Shown piece by piece: positions 1-9,012 of a stretch of 64,000 nucleotides of DNA. The stretch is from the NCBI RefSeq assembly GCF_050433565.1, contig NZ_JBNPWZ010000001.1:1-64000 (forward strand). The letters are read 5' to 3'. Under the pieces are notes generated by a model. The model ran no database searches. It was not told the DNA's origin and saw only the letters and a list, made by a program, of their open reading frames with translations. Source of the stretch: Ornithinibacillus bavariensis (GTDB lineage Bacteria > Bacillota > Bacilli > Bacillales > Amphibacillaceae). Every line of letters starts with the position of its first letter. The first letter of the stretch is position 1. The position numbers and the translations under genes were made by a program.

Positions 1-387
1 CGTTCATTTAAGGTATATGAATGCGAGGACTGTTCTGGATGTCCATTACGTTCTTTATGTACCAAGGCGAAAGCCGAAAGTAATCGGAAAATCTTCTATA
101 ATGAGAAATGGGAACAACAAAAAGAATATATAAAAGAGCAGCTTTCGAAAAAAGAAACTGGTGAGATCTATGGGAAACGTAAAATTGATGTGGAACCAGT
201 CTTCGGAATTCTGAAGGCTAATTTGCGTTTCACTCGAATGTCTGTAAGGGGCAAAGAGAAAGTAGTAAATGAATTAGGGTTTGCATTCATGGCGGTAAAC
301 ATGAGAAAGTTTACCGCCAGAACACCTAATTTACCAATGAATATTGAAAACAAACCAAAAAAAATGGTTCCAAGCACCAGTTTTTAG
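1..387 (+). mobile_element. IS1182-family transposase, C-terminal part (cut by window edge)
   Basis: The frame is open from base 1 and encodes 128 residues up to the stop at 385-387. It begins with a cysteine-rich zinc-finger-like stretch (YECEDCSGCPLRSLC) and continues to the EPVFGILKANLRFTRMSVRG block and the LGFAFMAVNMRKF tail. That order is typical of the C-terminal third of IS1182-family DDE transposases, where the E of EPVFG is the likely last catalytic acid. The N-terminal part lies outside the window, so intactness cannot be judged. The right end of the element should lie at about 390-440, directly against the 3' end of htpX. Confidence 0.85.
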
Positions 388-444
388 ATGATTGGAACCA
401 TTTCTATTTATTTTTGGCTAGTTATGTCCCAGCCTCAATTTGTC

Positions 445-1314
445 CTACGCCAGACGTCTAATTCGCTCATCTAAATCTGGGTGGGTTGAGAATAATGATG
501 CTTTACGCTTGTTATTAATTTTTAGTGTAGCAATGGAGGTTTCTTCCCCACTTTTAATTCGATTTGTATACGCCTTTAAGCTTTCTAACGCATGACGCAT
601 TTTATCTTTTCCAGCTAGATCTGCACCACCACGGTCTGCATGGTATTCACGGTGTCTAGAGTAAGCATAGACTACAATACTGCCTAGAATGGAGAAGACA
701 ATTTGGAATACAAATACAGCAATAAAGTGTACAATTGGTGCTAATTCTTCCTTCACAAAACGAGATGCAACAAAGGCTACAATACGTGATAGGAAGACAA
801 CAAATGTATTCACAATACCCTGAAGAAGAGTCATTGTTACCATATCACCATTGGCAATATGTGCTACCTCGTGCGCGATAACGCCTTCCACTGCATCATC
901 ATCCATCTCTTGAAGTAAACCTGTTGAAACAGCAACTAAAGAACGTTTTTTAGATGGCCCAGTAGCAAAAGCATTCACTTCTGGAGAGTTATAAATACCA
1001 ACCTCTGGCATATATGTTAGTCCAGCTGCTCTTGATAAGCGATGAACCTTTTCTACAATAGCCTTTTCATAATCATTTAGTAGACCACTTGGATCGATGA
1101 TCTGAACGCCCATCATCTTCTTGGCCATCCAGCGTGACATAGCTAACGAAATGAAGGAACCAGTAAAACCAATAATAGCACTAAAAATTAGAAGCTTAGT
1201 AAAGTCAATTCCATTACTAGTAATATATTTAACAGGTAAAATGCTAAAAATAATACTAATGGTTAGAACTACTAAAATGTTTGTTAGTAAAAAGTAAAAT
1301 ATTCTCTTTCCCAT
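445..1314 (-). CDS. htpX: Membrane zinc metalloprotease HtpX
   Basis: This is an M48-family protease of about 289 residues that degrades misfolded membrane proteins under envelope stress. Two N-terminal membrane segments (about residues 5-60) precede the zinc site HEVAHIANGD (HEXXH near residues 142-146). Further hydrophobic segments follow, then the third-ligand region AYSRHREYHADRGGADLAG. The upstream in-frame ATG at 1329 is less likely: the start at 1314 has AAAGGTGAG five bases before it. The length matches Bacillus HtpX (about 298). The stop is only a few bases from the IS1182-type element, so the last few codons could have been altered by the insertion. Confidence 0.93.
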   Translation of the reverse strand: MGKRIFYFLLTNILVVLTISIIFSILPVKYITSNGIDFTKLLIFSAIIGFTGSFISLAMSRWMAKKMMGVQIIDPSGLLNDYEKAIVEKVHRLSRAAGLTYMPEVGIYNSPEVNAFATGPSKKRSLVAVSTGLLQEMDDDAVEGVIAHEVAHIANGDMVTMTLLQGIVNTFVVFLSRIVAFVASRFVKEELAPIVHFIAVFVFQIVFSILGSIVVYAYSRHREYHADRGGADLAGKDKMRHALESLKAYTNRIKSGEETSIATLKINNKRKASLFSTHPDLDERIRRLA

Positions 1315-1457
1315 ATTCTCACCTTTCATTTTTAAATTTTTGAAATTGTTTTCACAAAGATATTATGTATATTATAAAGGTAAAGGGCATTATTGTCATC
1401 TGGAATATATATATGTTTAGAGAGGACAAGATATTCTTAGAGGGAGAGTGGAATAAA

Positions 1458-1937
1458 GTGGAAAAGGTGAAACAGGCGATTCAGGATGATTATGCAGAGG
1501 ATTATTCGTTTTGCTATGGCTGTGGACGATTGAATCAGGACGGACTTCATTTGCGAACAGGGTGGGAAGGGGAGCATACGGTAACGATTTATGAGCCGCG
1601 CCCTGAACATACGGCAATTCCGGGATTTGTATATGGTGGTGTTATTGCTTCCCTCATTGACTGCCATGGAACCGGATCAGCATCGCTTGCCTTACATAGA
1701 AAAAATGGCCATGAACCAGGAGATAGAGTGGAACCACCTCGATTCGTTACCGGGTCTTTGCAGGTGAATTTTCTAAAACCAACCCCACAAGGTGTTCCAT
1801 TAAAGGCCATTGGAAAAGTGGAGGAGATTCATCCAAAAAAGTGGAGGGTTGTTACGGAAGTTTTTGCAGGTGAGGAATGTGTTGTAGCTGGTGAGGTAAT
1901 TGCTGTAGTCATGCCTAAGACCTTTGTACAGGAATAA
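1458..1937 (+). CDS. PaaI/YbgC-like hotdog-fold thioesterase
   Basis: This is a 159-residue single hotdog-domain protein and a probable acyl-CoA thioesterase. Visible features are the N-terminal CYGCGRLNQDGLHLR motif, common in a subgroup of PaaI-like proteins, and the core GFVYGGVIASLIDCHGTGSA, where the glycine-rich turn and the Asp form the usual hotdog active-site helix. I chose the GTG at 1458 because AGGGAGAG lies nine bases before it. The frame stays open to 1365, but that extension has no ribosome site and an unlikely sequence. The substrate is unknown. It is transcribed away from htpX and stands alone. Confidence 0.8.
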   Translation: MEKVKQAIQDDYAEDYSFCYGCGRLNQDGLHLRTGWEGEHTVTIYEPRPEHTAIPGFVYGGVIASLIDCHGTGSASLALHRKNGHEPGDRVEPPRFVTGSLQVNFLKPTPQGVPLKAIGKVEEIHPKKWRVVTEVFAGEECVVAGEVIAVVMPKTFVQE

Positions 1938-2245
1938 ATGGCTACTAGGAGCTATTCTTTAATCACGAAGACTTTTGGACATAAAGTATTAAATTACTTT
2001 TTATTATTTATAATAGCATATGCATATTGAACACCGAACCCCATGGTACTTGTATAATGTCTGGGGTTCGGTTTGTTCTAAGATTAACATCAACACTTAG
2101 GATTCTTGAGCCAGCTACTTAGGAAGGTATTCTTTTTTGTCTTTGGAATTTGAACCCATAGGCCATTCAATAGGCATTTTTTGAATAAATATAGCCAGAG
2201 CATGGTAGAATTAGTCGTATGTTGAATTGAAAAAGAGGGAAATGT
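1938..2245. terminator. Intergenic region with terminator hairpin at 2034-2071
   Basis: This 308-base gap follows the thioesterase gene. It holds a perfect 10-bp inverted repeat (CCGAACCCCA / TGGGGTTCGG, 2034-2071) followed by a T-rich stretch, a likely rho-independent terminator. Nothing else recognisable was seen, apart from GAGGGAAA just before the helicase start at 2246. Confidence 0.65.
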
Positions 2246-4177
2246 ATGACGAATAGTAATGGGTTACCATTTCAGGTGGCAAAAACGGAAAACTTCTTTG
2301 ACAAGCTTGGTGATTATGTCGGGGATGTTTTCTATGATGTGTTACCTGAACAGGGATATGAAGTTCGCGATGAACAGATTTACATGGCTTTTCAGCTGGA
2401 AAAGGCCTTTAAGGACAGGAGCACCGTCTTTGCTGAAGCGGGTGTTGGTACCGGTAAAACGTTTGCTTATTTAATATACGCGATATGCTATGCACGCTAT
2501 AAAGGTAAGCCAGCAATTATATCCTGTGCAGATGAGACATTAATTGAACAGCTCGTGAAAAGAAACGGTGATATTGAAAAGCTGGAAAAGGCACTTGGTA
2601 TAACGGTTGATGTAAGGCTAGCAAAGGCAAGAGAAAACTATATATGTGCCCGTAAGCTAGATGAGCTTGTTGATGAAACAGAGGATGAAGCTATCGTTCG
2701 TGTTCATGATGCAATTCCTGAGTTTGTTTATGATAATAGTGCTGTAAAGAAGGTATTCGAACGTTATGGAGACAGGAAGGAGTATCCTTGGGTATCCGAT
2801 GAAACGTGGGAAAAAATTGCCTGGGACCCACTACAGCAATGTTCAACCTGTGAGTTTCGCCACCGTAGTGGTCAGACCTTGAATCGAGAGTACTATCGCC
2901 ATGCGAAGGACCTCATTATTTGCTCGCATGATTTTTATATGGAGCATATCTGGACGAAGGATTCACGGAAGCGAGAAGGACAAATACCGCTTCTGCCAGA
3001 GGCATGTACGGTTATTTTTGATGAAGGGCATTTACTCGAGTTTTCTGCGCAAAAGGGTCTTACCTATCGCTTTAACTCTGAAACACTACAAAACGTCCTT
3101 ACTGGTTATATGGGACAAGATGTACGTGAGGAATCACTCTACATAATTGAAGATATTATTACCTTACATGAGGATTGGTTCTACTCCTTAGGTCAATCTG
3201 CAATAGCGGTTACAGGTTCGAATCGGAAGGAAGTCGATTTGACCAGTGAAATGAGAAGGTTAGTATCTACGCTTTTTGAAAAGGTGGAAAAGCTTCTAGA
3301 TCAGCTTGTATTTGATGCGGAAATGTTTACCATCGATGAATATCATCTAAGAATTATTGAAGAATATTTGGAGTTTTATCACCATGGACTTTCTATTATT
3401 CTAAAGGACAATGAGGGTATATTCTGGCTAGAAGAAAATAAAGCATCTACAACCCTTGTATTAATGCCGCGATTAGTAGAGGATGTCCTAAAAAACGAGG
3501 TTTTCTCAAAGGACATACCAATTGTTTTCTCTTCAGCAACGCTATCACAGGGTGGGGATTTTTCCTATTTAGCGAAAAGTCTTGGTATCGAATCCTATCA
3601 ATCTTTTTCAGTGGAGTCACCTTTTGACTATGAAGAGCAAATGAAGCTATTTGGACATATTGAATATGACACCGATGAAAAATGGACAAAGGTGGAAAAA
3701 CAAATTCTCCAAAATAATGGGAGTACCCTTGTGTTATTTTCTAATGTGGCTGAAATGAATCACTTTAGAAGCTGGGCGAACAGCAGATCATTGCCAGTTG
3801 AGATTTTCTATGAGGGTGATCAGGAAATTAGTGAAATAATAAAAGAATTCCAGAACAGGAAGGAATCAATCCTTTGCGCCTATCACCTATGGGAAGGGCT
3901 TGATATACCAGGTGAGGCATTATCACAGGTGATTATTACCTCTCTTCCATTCCCGCCTAAGGATCCTGTTTTTCAGGCAAAAAGAAAACATGCAGTTGAC
4001 CCAGATAGGGAAGTTGATACACCATACATGCTTTTAAGACTCCGGCAGGGAATTGGGCGTTTAATCCGAACAAGAGAGGATCAAGGAGTTATTCACATAT
4101 GGATGAAGGAAAGTGAAGAAAATAAGTATCGTAAGGAATTAATGGGTGTATTGCCTGTAGAAATAAATTGGGAATAA
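2246..4177 (+). CDS. DinG-family ATP-dependent DNA helicase (YpvA-like)
   Basis: This is a 643-residue superfamily 2 helicase of the XPD/DinG type. Walker A is AGVGTGKT (about 65-72) and the DEAH box appears as DEGH (258-261). Four cysteines between them (about 133, 198, 201 and 226) match the iron-sulfur cluster of this family. The C-terminal half carries SSATLS, the AYHLWEGLDIPG motif and QGIGRLIRT (motif VI). No exonuclease domain is attached, so it resembles B. subtilis YpvA rather than the exonuclease-fused DinG. The expected role is unwinding forked or damaged DNA, R-loops or G-quadruplexes. GAGGGAAATGT precedes the ATG. Confidence 0.88.
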   Translation: MTNSNGLPFQVAKTENFFDKLGDYVGDVFYDVLPEQGYEVRDEQIYMAFQLEKAFKDRSTVFAEAGVGTGKTFAYLIYAICYARYKGKPAIISCADETLIEQLVKRNGDIEKLEKALGITVDVRLAKARENYICARKLDELVDETEDEAIVRVHDAIPEFVYDNSAVKKVFERYGDRKEYPWVSDETWEKIAWDPLQQCSTCEFRHRSGQTLNREYYRHAKDLIICSHDFYMEHIWTKDSRKREGQIPLLPEACTVIFDEGHLLEFSAQKGLTYRFNSETLQNVLTGYMGQDVREESLYIIEDIITLHEDWFYSLGQSAIAVTGSNRKEVDLTSEMRRLVSTLFEKVEKLLDQLVFDAEMFTIDEYHLRIIEEYLEFYHHGLSIILKDNEGIFWLEENKASTTLVLMPRLVEDVLKNEVFSKDIPIVFSSATLSQGGDFSYLAKSLGIESYQSFSVESPFDYEEQMKLFGHIEYDTDEKWTKVEKQILQNNGSTLVLFSNVAEMNHFRSWANSRSLPVEIFYEGDQEISEIIKEFQNRKESILCAYHLWEGLDIPGEALSQVIITSLPFPPKDPVFQAKRKHAVDPDREVDTPYMLLRLRQGIGRLIRTREDQGVIHIWMKESEENKYRKELMGVLPVEINWE

Positions 4178-4181
4178 TGGT

Positions 4182-4221
4182 AATGAAAACCGCAGTTTAT
4201 TTATTAGCTGCGGTTTTCATT
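4182..4221. terminator. Bidirectional terminator
   Basis: A perfect 14-bp inverted repeat (AATGAAAACCGCAG / CTGCGGTTTTCATT) sits between the converging helicase and Nudix genes, with A/T runs on both arms. It should stop transcription from both sides. Its right arm overlaps the last codons of the Nudix gene. Confidence 0.8.
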
Positions 4222-4833
4222 ACTAATTAATTGACAAAAGTGTCTTAAAATCTTCGCTGTTAATCCCCAAATTACTCTATCCTCATATCGGTAGAAAAGC
4301 TCCTCTATATGTTGAATCTGCCAGTTGTAGTTTTCTCCGCCAACAATTAATTCAAACGGAAAATTATCCTCTGGTATGACGTTGACCTTTACTTTGTAAG
4401 TATCTGGAGTGGTAGCTTGAAAATGGGCTAAAGGGACAGTGAATATTTCTCCGACTTCCATTTCATTAAGGATAATTTTGTTTATATCTGTAAGCTGTCC
4501 AACATATGGGTAGATGATTCTGCCCATATCAGAAACAACATAATCAATTGGCGTGACATGGACGATATTTTCTTTTGTAATGCCGAGCTCTTCGGATGTT
4601 TCCCGAATAGCGCATTCCATTGGAGTTTTGTCACTAGGATCTATTCTACCTCCTGGAAAACAAATGTCTCCAGGTTGCCTCCGCATCTGCATGGAACGAA
4701 CTTCAAACAATATATGCACTTCCCCTTCTACCTCAACAAGTGGAATGAGTACAGATGATCTTCTGAAGTTCTCAAGTCCCATTATTCCGGGCTCTTTAGC
4801 TGCCAATTTGGAAAGAATATTAGTTATATTCAT
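4204..4833 (-). CDS. Nudix hydrolase, CoA pyrophosphatase (NudL/YeaB-like)
   Basis: This is a 209-residue Nudix protein. The Nudix box reads FPGGRIDPSDKTPMECAIRE followed by TSEELGI. The atypical first half with GGRIDPSD is characteristic of the CoA diphosphatase branch (NudL, UPF0035). The expected reaction is cleavage of CoA and acyl-CoAs to 4'-phosphopantetheine and 3',5'-ADP, clearing oxidised or unwanted CoA. I chose the ATG at 4833 because GGAGGG stands six bases before it; the longer frame to 4905 is hydrophobic without a ribosome site. It is monocistronic, convergent with the helicase gene. Confidence 0.82.
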   Translation of the reverse strand: MNITNILSKLAAKEPGIMGLENFRRSSVLIPLVEVEGEVHILFEVRSMQMRRQPGDICFPGGRIDPSDKTPMECAIRETSEELGITKENIVHVTPIDYVVSDMGRIIYPYVGQLTDINKIILNEMEVGEIFTVPLAHFQATTPDTYKVKVNVIPEDNFPFELIVGGENYNWQIQHIEELFYRYEDRVIWGLTAKILRHFCQLISNENRS

Positions 4834-5002
4834 ATGCATCCCTCCGGTAATTACTCTTTTAATTATTATACTAATGAGTAGCAGCATAAAACCAATGATT
4901 TCCATTCAGTGAATTCATGTTTTATTTTCTTACTATTAGACAATCTAATGATGTACTCGATTACAAAAGCTTGATCAAATCTAATCTTTAAGGAGGATTA
5001 TA

Positions 5003-5515
5003 ATGGGAATTTTAAGTGGAAATCCACAGGATGAACCAATGCATTATGGTGAAGTATTTGGTGCATGGTCTGCTGTATTAACTGGGAAGTCCATGATTGC
5101 TGCTTATCAAACATTACTTAACCACACCGGTGATGGGGATCTAAGAAAATTGATTCAGGAAGCGATTGAACAGTGCAAACAGGATACAGAAAGTATTGAA
5201 AATCTACTTAAGGAAAATGGTGTAGGGCTACCACCTTCCCCACCGGAAAGACCAACAGCTGACTTGGAATCTATTCCAGCAGGTGCTCGTTTTATGGATA
5301 ATGAAATAGCTGCAAAAATGTCTGCAGATGTTGCTGCTGGATTAGTGTCTGCTAGTACGATGATTGGCCAAGCGATTCGAGAAGATATTGCAACATTGTT
5401 TGGATCAATTCATACAAAGAAAGCAGCATTCGGTGCAAAGCTGTTACGATTAAATAAGGAAAAAGGCTGGCTTGTACCTCCTCCATTACATTTGGCAAAT
5501 GTTGAGAAAGAATAA
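5003..5515 (+). CDS. DUF3231 family protein
   Basis: This is a 170-residue helical protein of the DUF3231 family, common in endospore formers and distantly similar to spore-coat CotF-like four-helix proteins. It has a HYGEVFGAWSAVLTGKSM N-terminus, a helix rich in E and Q, a proline-rich turn (GLPPSPPERP) and a C-terminal LNKEKGWLVPPPLH. Full-size family members carry two such repeats; this one has one. The start follows a strong AAGGAGGATTATA. A small hairpin at 5565-5589 (TGGTCAGA/TCTGGCCA) may be its terminator. Function is unknown; a spore-related or stress role is a guess from the family. Confidence 0.75.
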   Translation: MGILSGNPQDEPMHYGEVFGAWSAVLTGKSMIAAYQTLLNHTGDGDLRKLIQEAIEQCKQDTESIENLLKENGVGLPPSPPERPTADLESIPAGARFMDNEIAAKMSADVAAGLVSASTMIGQAIREDIATLFGSIHTKKAAFGAKLLRLNKEKGWLVPPPLHLANVEKE

Positions 5516-5564
5516 TAAAGAATACAGCTTGCTGGTATGCTTAAAAAATAAGTGAAAAGGTAGT

Positions 5565-5589
5565 ATGGTCAGATGAAATGTCTGGCCAT
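5565..5589 (+). terminator. Probable terminator after DUF3231 gene
   Basis: A 9-bp stem with one G-U pair (ATGGTCAGA / TCTGGCCAT) is followed by TTATTTTATT. It is weak but well placed. Confidence 0.5.
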
Positions 5590-5772
5590 TTATTTTATTA
5601 CAGCTTTTTATACAGTATGGCCAAATATGTGGTGAAGCCCTCTAAACCATTTAATATCTTGATATACTAAAAAATTGATAACCTCTATTTTCAATAAATT
5701 TGTTCTTGACCTTCAAGTTACTTGAAGGTTTATCTTATATATATAGAGAGAGGTGATAACTTGAGGGATCTA

Positions 5773-6525
5773 ATGAATATACAAGTTTTTTCAGAGAAAA
5801 CAGGAATACCTAAAAGTACATTGCGTTTTTACGAGGAAAAAGCACTACTCGTACCAATTCGAAATAAAGAAAATGGTTATCGTTTCTACACAGATGCACA
5901 AGTAGAGCTTGCCAAGTTAATAGCTAGCCTACGATTAATAAATGTTCCGTTAAAGGAGGTTCAACAGTATGTAGCTTCTGCTGAATCGGAACGACAAAAC
6001 ATGAGAAGAAAATGGATGGAAACGATTAGAAGACAGTTAGACTTACTGAATCTCCAGCTAAAGTTTCTAGATAGCAATCCGAATGAGGAGATTTTCTTAA
6101 TGGAAAAGGAGACAGAAAGAATTCTTTGGTTTTCCGCTGAGGAAAGGCAGGGTAGGTTCGCTAAGTTCTTTCAGTTAGGACGAGAGGAACTAGAAAAACA
6201 TGGCGTTAAAATCAACCATTCTTATTTGAAGCACGTATCTGGTCGTGAAAATGTTCGCGCTATGATTGGGTTTGGGATCGCTAATCACCTTGACGTATCC
6301 AAGATATCCTTTTTTGAAGTAGAGGAGCAATTAAGTAAATCCTTATGTGTAGCAACTTATTTTCGAGGGAATTTTACTGCAATTGAAGACGCTTATCAAT
6401 CACTAATAAAATATATAGTGCTTTATAATTATGCACCAGCCGGACCGATAATGGAGATGTACCAAGGTGAACAGCTGGATGCAGTTACAATTTTCATGCC
6501 TGTCATGAAACTAGGAGGGGAATAG
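5773..6525 (+). CDS. MerR-family transcriptional regulator with C-terminal ligand domain
   Basis: This is a protein of about 250 residues. The MerR helix-turn-helix (NIQVFSEKTGIPKSTLRFYEE, about 1-70) has the usual NGYRFY wing, followed by a coiled-coil linker. A C-terminal domain of about 120 residues (IEDAYQSLIKYIVLYNY, AGPIMEMY) resembles a GyrI-like small-molecule pocket. Two starts are possible: TTG at 5761 behind GAGGTGATAAC, and ATG at 5773 behind GAGGG. I chose the ATG from the family N-terminus. Its stop touches the GTG of the next gene, so the regulator and the C45 hydrolase are co-transcribed and probably share a ligand. Confidence 0.8.
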   Translation: MNIQVFSEKTGIPKSTLRFYEEKALLVPIRNKENGYRFYTDAQVELAKLIASLRLINVPLKEVQQYVASAESERQNMRRKWMETIRRQLDLLNLQLKFLDSNPNEEIFLMEKETERILWFSAEERQGRFAKFFQLGREELEKHGVKINHSYLKHVSGRENVRAMIGFGIANHLDVSKISFFEVEEQLSKSLCVATYFRGNFTAIEDAYQSLIKYIVLYNYAPAGPIMEMYQGEQLDAVTIFMPVMKLGGE

Positions 6526-7539
6526 GTGTATCAGGAGCTTAAGGTGGATATTAAGGAAGTAGTTGGTTCAAATGTTGATATCGGTATTAAATTAGGTAGA
6601 GAGACAAATAAAGATGAAAGCATTGCGTACATGTATAAGCTAAATCGTGATGTAGATGATAACACTGCTAAAGCATTGCTACAGAGGTATTCACCTAGTC
6701 TATGTAATGAATTATTAGGACTTGCAAATGGATTAGGAATAGACCAAGACACTGCCTTGAAAATATTTAGTGGCTATAATACAGAAATACCTTCAATGGG
6801 CTGTTCAGCTATTGCAAAAGACGATTACTATGCTAGAAATTATGACTTTAGCCCGAAATTGTACGATGCTTGCTTTATTTTCCATAACGCAACAGAAGGA
6901 TATGCGAGTGTTGGATTTAGCCAACAAATGATTGGCAGATTAGATGGAATGAATGAACATGGGCTTGTGGTCGGTTTACATCTTGTCAATGAAGGGTATA
7001 AGGGAAATGGCTTTTTGGGAACGAACATTGTCCGTATTGTACTAGACCAATGTAAAGATGTCACCGAAGCAACAGAATTATTAAATAGAATTCCTCATGG
7101 CTATTGCTATAACTTCTCCCTGATGGATAAAAGCGGGAATAAATGTATCGTGGAGGCATCCCCAGAAAAACAGGTTGTGAAATACCTGGATACTTTGCAA
7201 TGTACAAATCATTTTGAATCAAAACATTTAAAGGATAAAAATAGAAATTATATAAAGAGTTCTATCTCCCGTAAAAAAACTCTCCAAGAACTAACTAAAC
7301 TACATCATGACCCCGCACATATTTACTATGAGTTTAATAATGAAGACTCTCCTTTATTTTTTCAAGATTATCACCATTTTTTTGGAACATTACATACAGT
7401 TGTTTATTTACCTAAATCACTGGAGGTCATTGTTGGTGTTGGTGGAAATGCTGAGCCAACAAGGTTTTCGCTAGCTAAATGGTTAGAAGGGGAATGTAAG
7501 GTAGGGGGTCATTTAATTGGAAAAATTAATATTATGTAA
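6526..7539 (+). CDS. C45-family Ntn hydrolase / acyltransferase
   Basis: This 337-residue protein resembles the acyl-CoA:6-aminopenicillanate acyltransferase family (peptidase C45). The core is MGCSAIA...YARNYDF, in which Cys93 would become the N-terminal nucleophile after self-cleavage and the RNYDF motif sits in the active site. Later GMNEHGLVVGLHLVNEG and CTNHF match the alpha-beta-beta-alpha Ntn fold shared with bile-salt and N-acylhomoserine-lactone amidases. The GTG start lies directly after the MerR stop with AGGAGGGG five bases upstream. The likely job is cleaving an amide of a small acylated compound; the substrate is unknown and may be what the MerR protein senses. Confidence 0.75.
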   Translation: MYQELKVDIKEVVGSNVDIGIKLGRETNKDESIAYMYKLNRDVDDNTAKALLQRYSPSLCNELLGLANGLGIDQDTALKIFSGYNTEIPSMGCSAIAKDDYYARNYDFSPKLYDACFIFHNATEGYASVGFSQQMIGRLDGMNEHGLVVGLHLVNEGYKGNGFLGTNIVRIVLDQCKDVTEATELLNRIPHGYCYNFSLMDKSGNKCIVEASPEKQVVKYLDTLQCTNHFESKHLKDKNRNYIKSSISRKKTLQELTKLHHDPAHIYYEFNNEDSPLFFQDYHHFFGTLHTVVYLPKSLEVIVGVGGNAEPTRFSLAKWLEGECKVGGHLIGKINIM

Positions 7540-7632
7540 GGCTCTTTTTTCTTAGGTTATAGGTTTAAACTAGGAATTTTTACAGATAATAGAAGCGATA
7601 AAGAAATGTAACCTAAAAAGGAGAAAATGTAT

Positions 7633-8232
7633 ATGGTTAAATTAGCGGTTATTTACTACAGTTCTACCGGTATAAACTATCAGTTGGCAAGATGGGCAGA
7701 AGAAGCAGGAAAGTCAGTAGGTGCAGAGGTAAAGGTCGTGAAAGTACCTGAGCTTGCCCCAGAAGCGGCAATTGCTTCAAATCCAGTTTGGAAGGCACAT
7801 GTAGAGGAAACAAAAGATGTTCCTGAAGCTACTTCAGCTGATATTGAATGGGCAGATGCGATCATCTTTAGTGTACCGACCCGTTTTGGTGTTATGGCAT
7901 CACAAATGAAACAGTTTCTTGACACCCAGGGTGGATTGTGGGCATCTGGAAAAACCGTGAACAAGGTAGTTAGTGCGATGACCTCTGCACAGAATGCACA
8001 TGGTGGACAAGAGGCTACCATCCTCTCACTGTACACCGCGATGATGCATTGGGGAGCCATCCTTGTACCACCTGGATATACAGATCAGGTTCTATTTGGT
8101 GCAGGAGGAAATCCATATGGAACAAGTGTATCACAGGGGCAGGATGGAAAGATGGTAGAGGATGTAAAGGGAGCTGTAGAGCATCAAGCAAAACGTACGA
8201 TTGAAATTGCAAAGAAAATAGTTGGCGAATAA
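7633..8232 (+). CDS. WrbA-type NAD(P)H:quinone oxidoreductase (flavodoxin fold)
   Basis: This is a 199-residue flavodoxin-like protein. The FMN phosphate loop is YYSSTGINYQLA near the N-terminus, followed by PTRFGVMASQMKQFLD and the GGQEATILSL segment typical of WrbA. These enzymes reduce quinones by two electrons and protect against redox cycling. I chose the second ATG (7633): AAGGAG is nine bases before it but only three to four before the ATG at 7627. A stem with a T-run at 8245-8275 follows. Confidence 0.85.
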   Translation: MVKLAVIYYSSTGINYQLARWAEEAGKSVGAEVKVVKVPELAPEAAIASNPVWKAHVEETKDVPEATSADIEWADAIIFSVPTRFGVMASQMKQFLDTQGGLWASGKTVNKVVSAMTSAQNAHGGQEATILSLYTAMMHWGAILVPPGYTDQVLFGAGGNPYGTSVSQGQDGKMVEDVKGAVEHQAKRTIEIAKKIVGE

Positions 8233-8244
8233 ACACTCACAGTT

Positions 8245-8275
8245 AAACGGCGTTGGGGATCTAATGCCGTTTTTC
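8245..8275 (+). terminator. Terminator after the wrbA-like gene
   Basis: AACGGCGTT / AATGCCGTT forms a 9-bp stem with one G-U pair, followed by TTTCTTT. Confidence 0.7.
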
Positions 8276-8370
8276 TTTGGTTGAAATAAGTAATTTGAGC
8301 AGCTACTCCATGCGTTGCAGATCTGTATAGATTATACTTAATAAAAAGAACCGAAAAAGGGGATAAGGAA

Positions 8371-9012
8371 ATGGTAAAAGGATTTAAAATAGATAAGCCA
8401 AAGCTGCCACATGAATTACCTGAAGCAGAATTTACCTTAAAGGAAAATGGCTATTATGATTATTGTATCTATAGAGATTGTGTGATTACTCGGGACGATA
8501 CGGACCGCATTGCTTTTGATCAAGTAATATTTGATCGTGTAACCTTTGAAGGAACTGATTTTACCAATATTGAATTGACCGACTGTGTCTTTGATCATTG
8601 TGATTTATCGAATATTGACTTCAGTAAAGGCAGCATTCACCGTGTAGAATTTAAAAATTCAAAAATGATAGGCGTTATGATGCCAGATTCGTCATTAGGT
8701 AATGTTGTTTTTGATAATTGTCAATTGAATCTTAGTGCCTTCGGTTACTCCAAATTAAAACAGGTAAGGTTTACGGAGTGCACGATAAAGAACAGTGACT
8801 TCTATGAGTGCAAATTTCAAAAGGTTGCACTTGATACATGTGATATCGAAGAGGCGAATTTCGCAAATACTAAGTTAACTGGTGTGGATTTAACTACCTG
8901 TAAATTTGATAGATTACAAGTATCACCAGAAAGCATGCAAGGTTGCATTGTTTCTACGGAACAAGCAATAGGGTTTGCAAGACTACTAGGGTTAGAGATT
9001 AAGGATGAATAG
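8371..9012 (+). CDS. Pentapeptide-repeat protein (Qnr-like size)
   Basis: This 213-residue protein is built mainly of pentapeptide repeats A(D/N)LXX-type, for example FEGTDFTNIELTDCVFDHC and NSDFYECKFQK, with the central F or L at every fifth position from about residue 50 to 185. Such repeats fold into a right-handed quadrilateral beta-helix. Length and build match Qnr/MfpA proteins, which mimic DNA and bind gyrase and topoisomerase IV, but pentapeptide proteins have other roles and the resemblance is structural. AAAAAGGGGATAAGGAA precedes the ATG. It stands alone. Confidence 0.75.
   Translation: MVKGFKIDKPKLPHELPEAEFTLKENGYYDYCIYRDCVITRDDTDRIAFDQVIFDRVTFEGTDFTNIELTDCVFDHCDLSNIDFSKGSIHRVEFKNSKMIGVMMPDSSLGNVVFDNCQLNLSAFGYSKLKQVRFTECTIKNSDFYECKFQKVALDTCDIEEANFANTKLTGVDLTTCKFDRLQVSPESMQGCIVSTEQAIGFARLLGLEIKDE

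Noticed and set aside
1938..2245. Small gene in the gap before the helicase
   Set aside because: Short frames only, none with a ribosome site; the conserved-looking part is a terminator hairpin.
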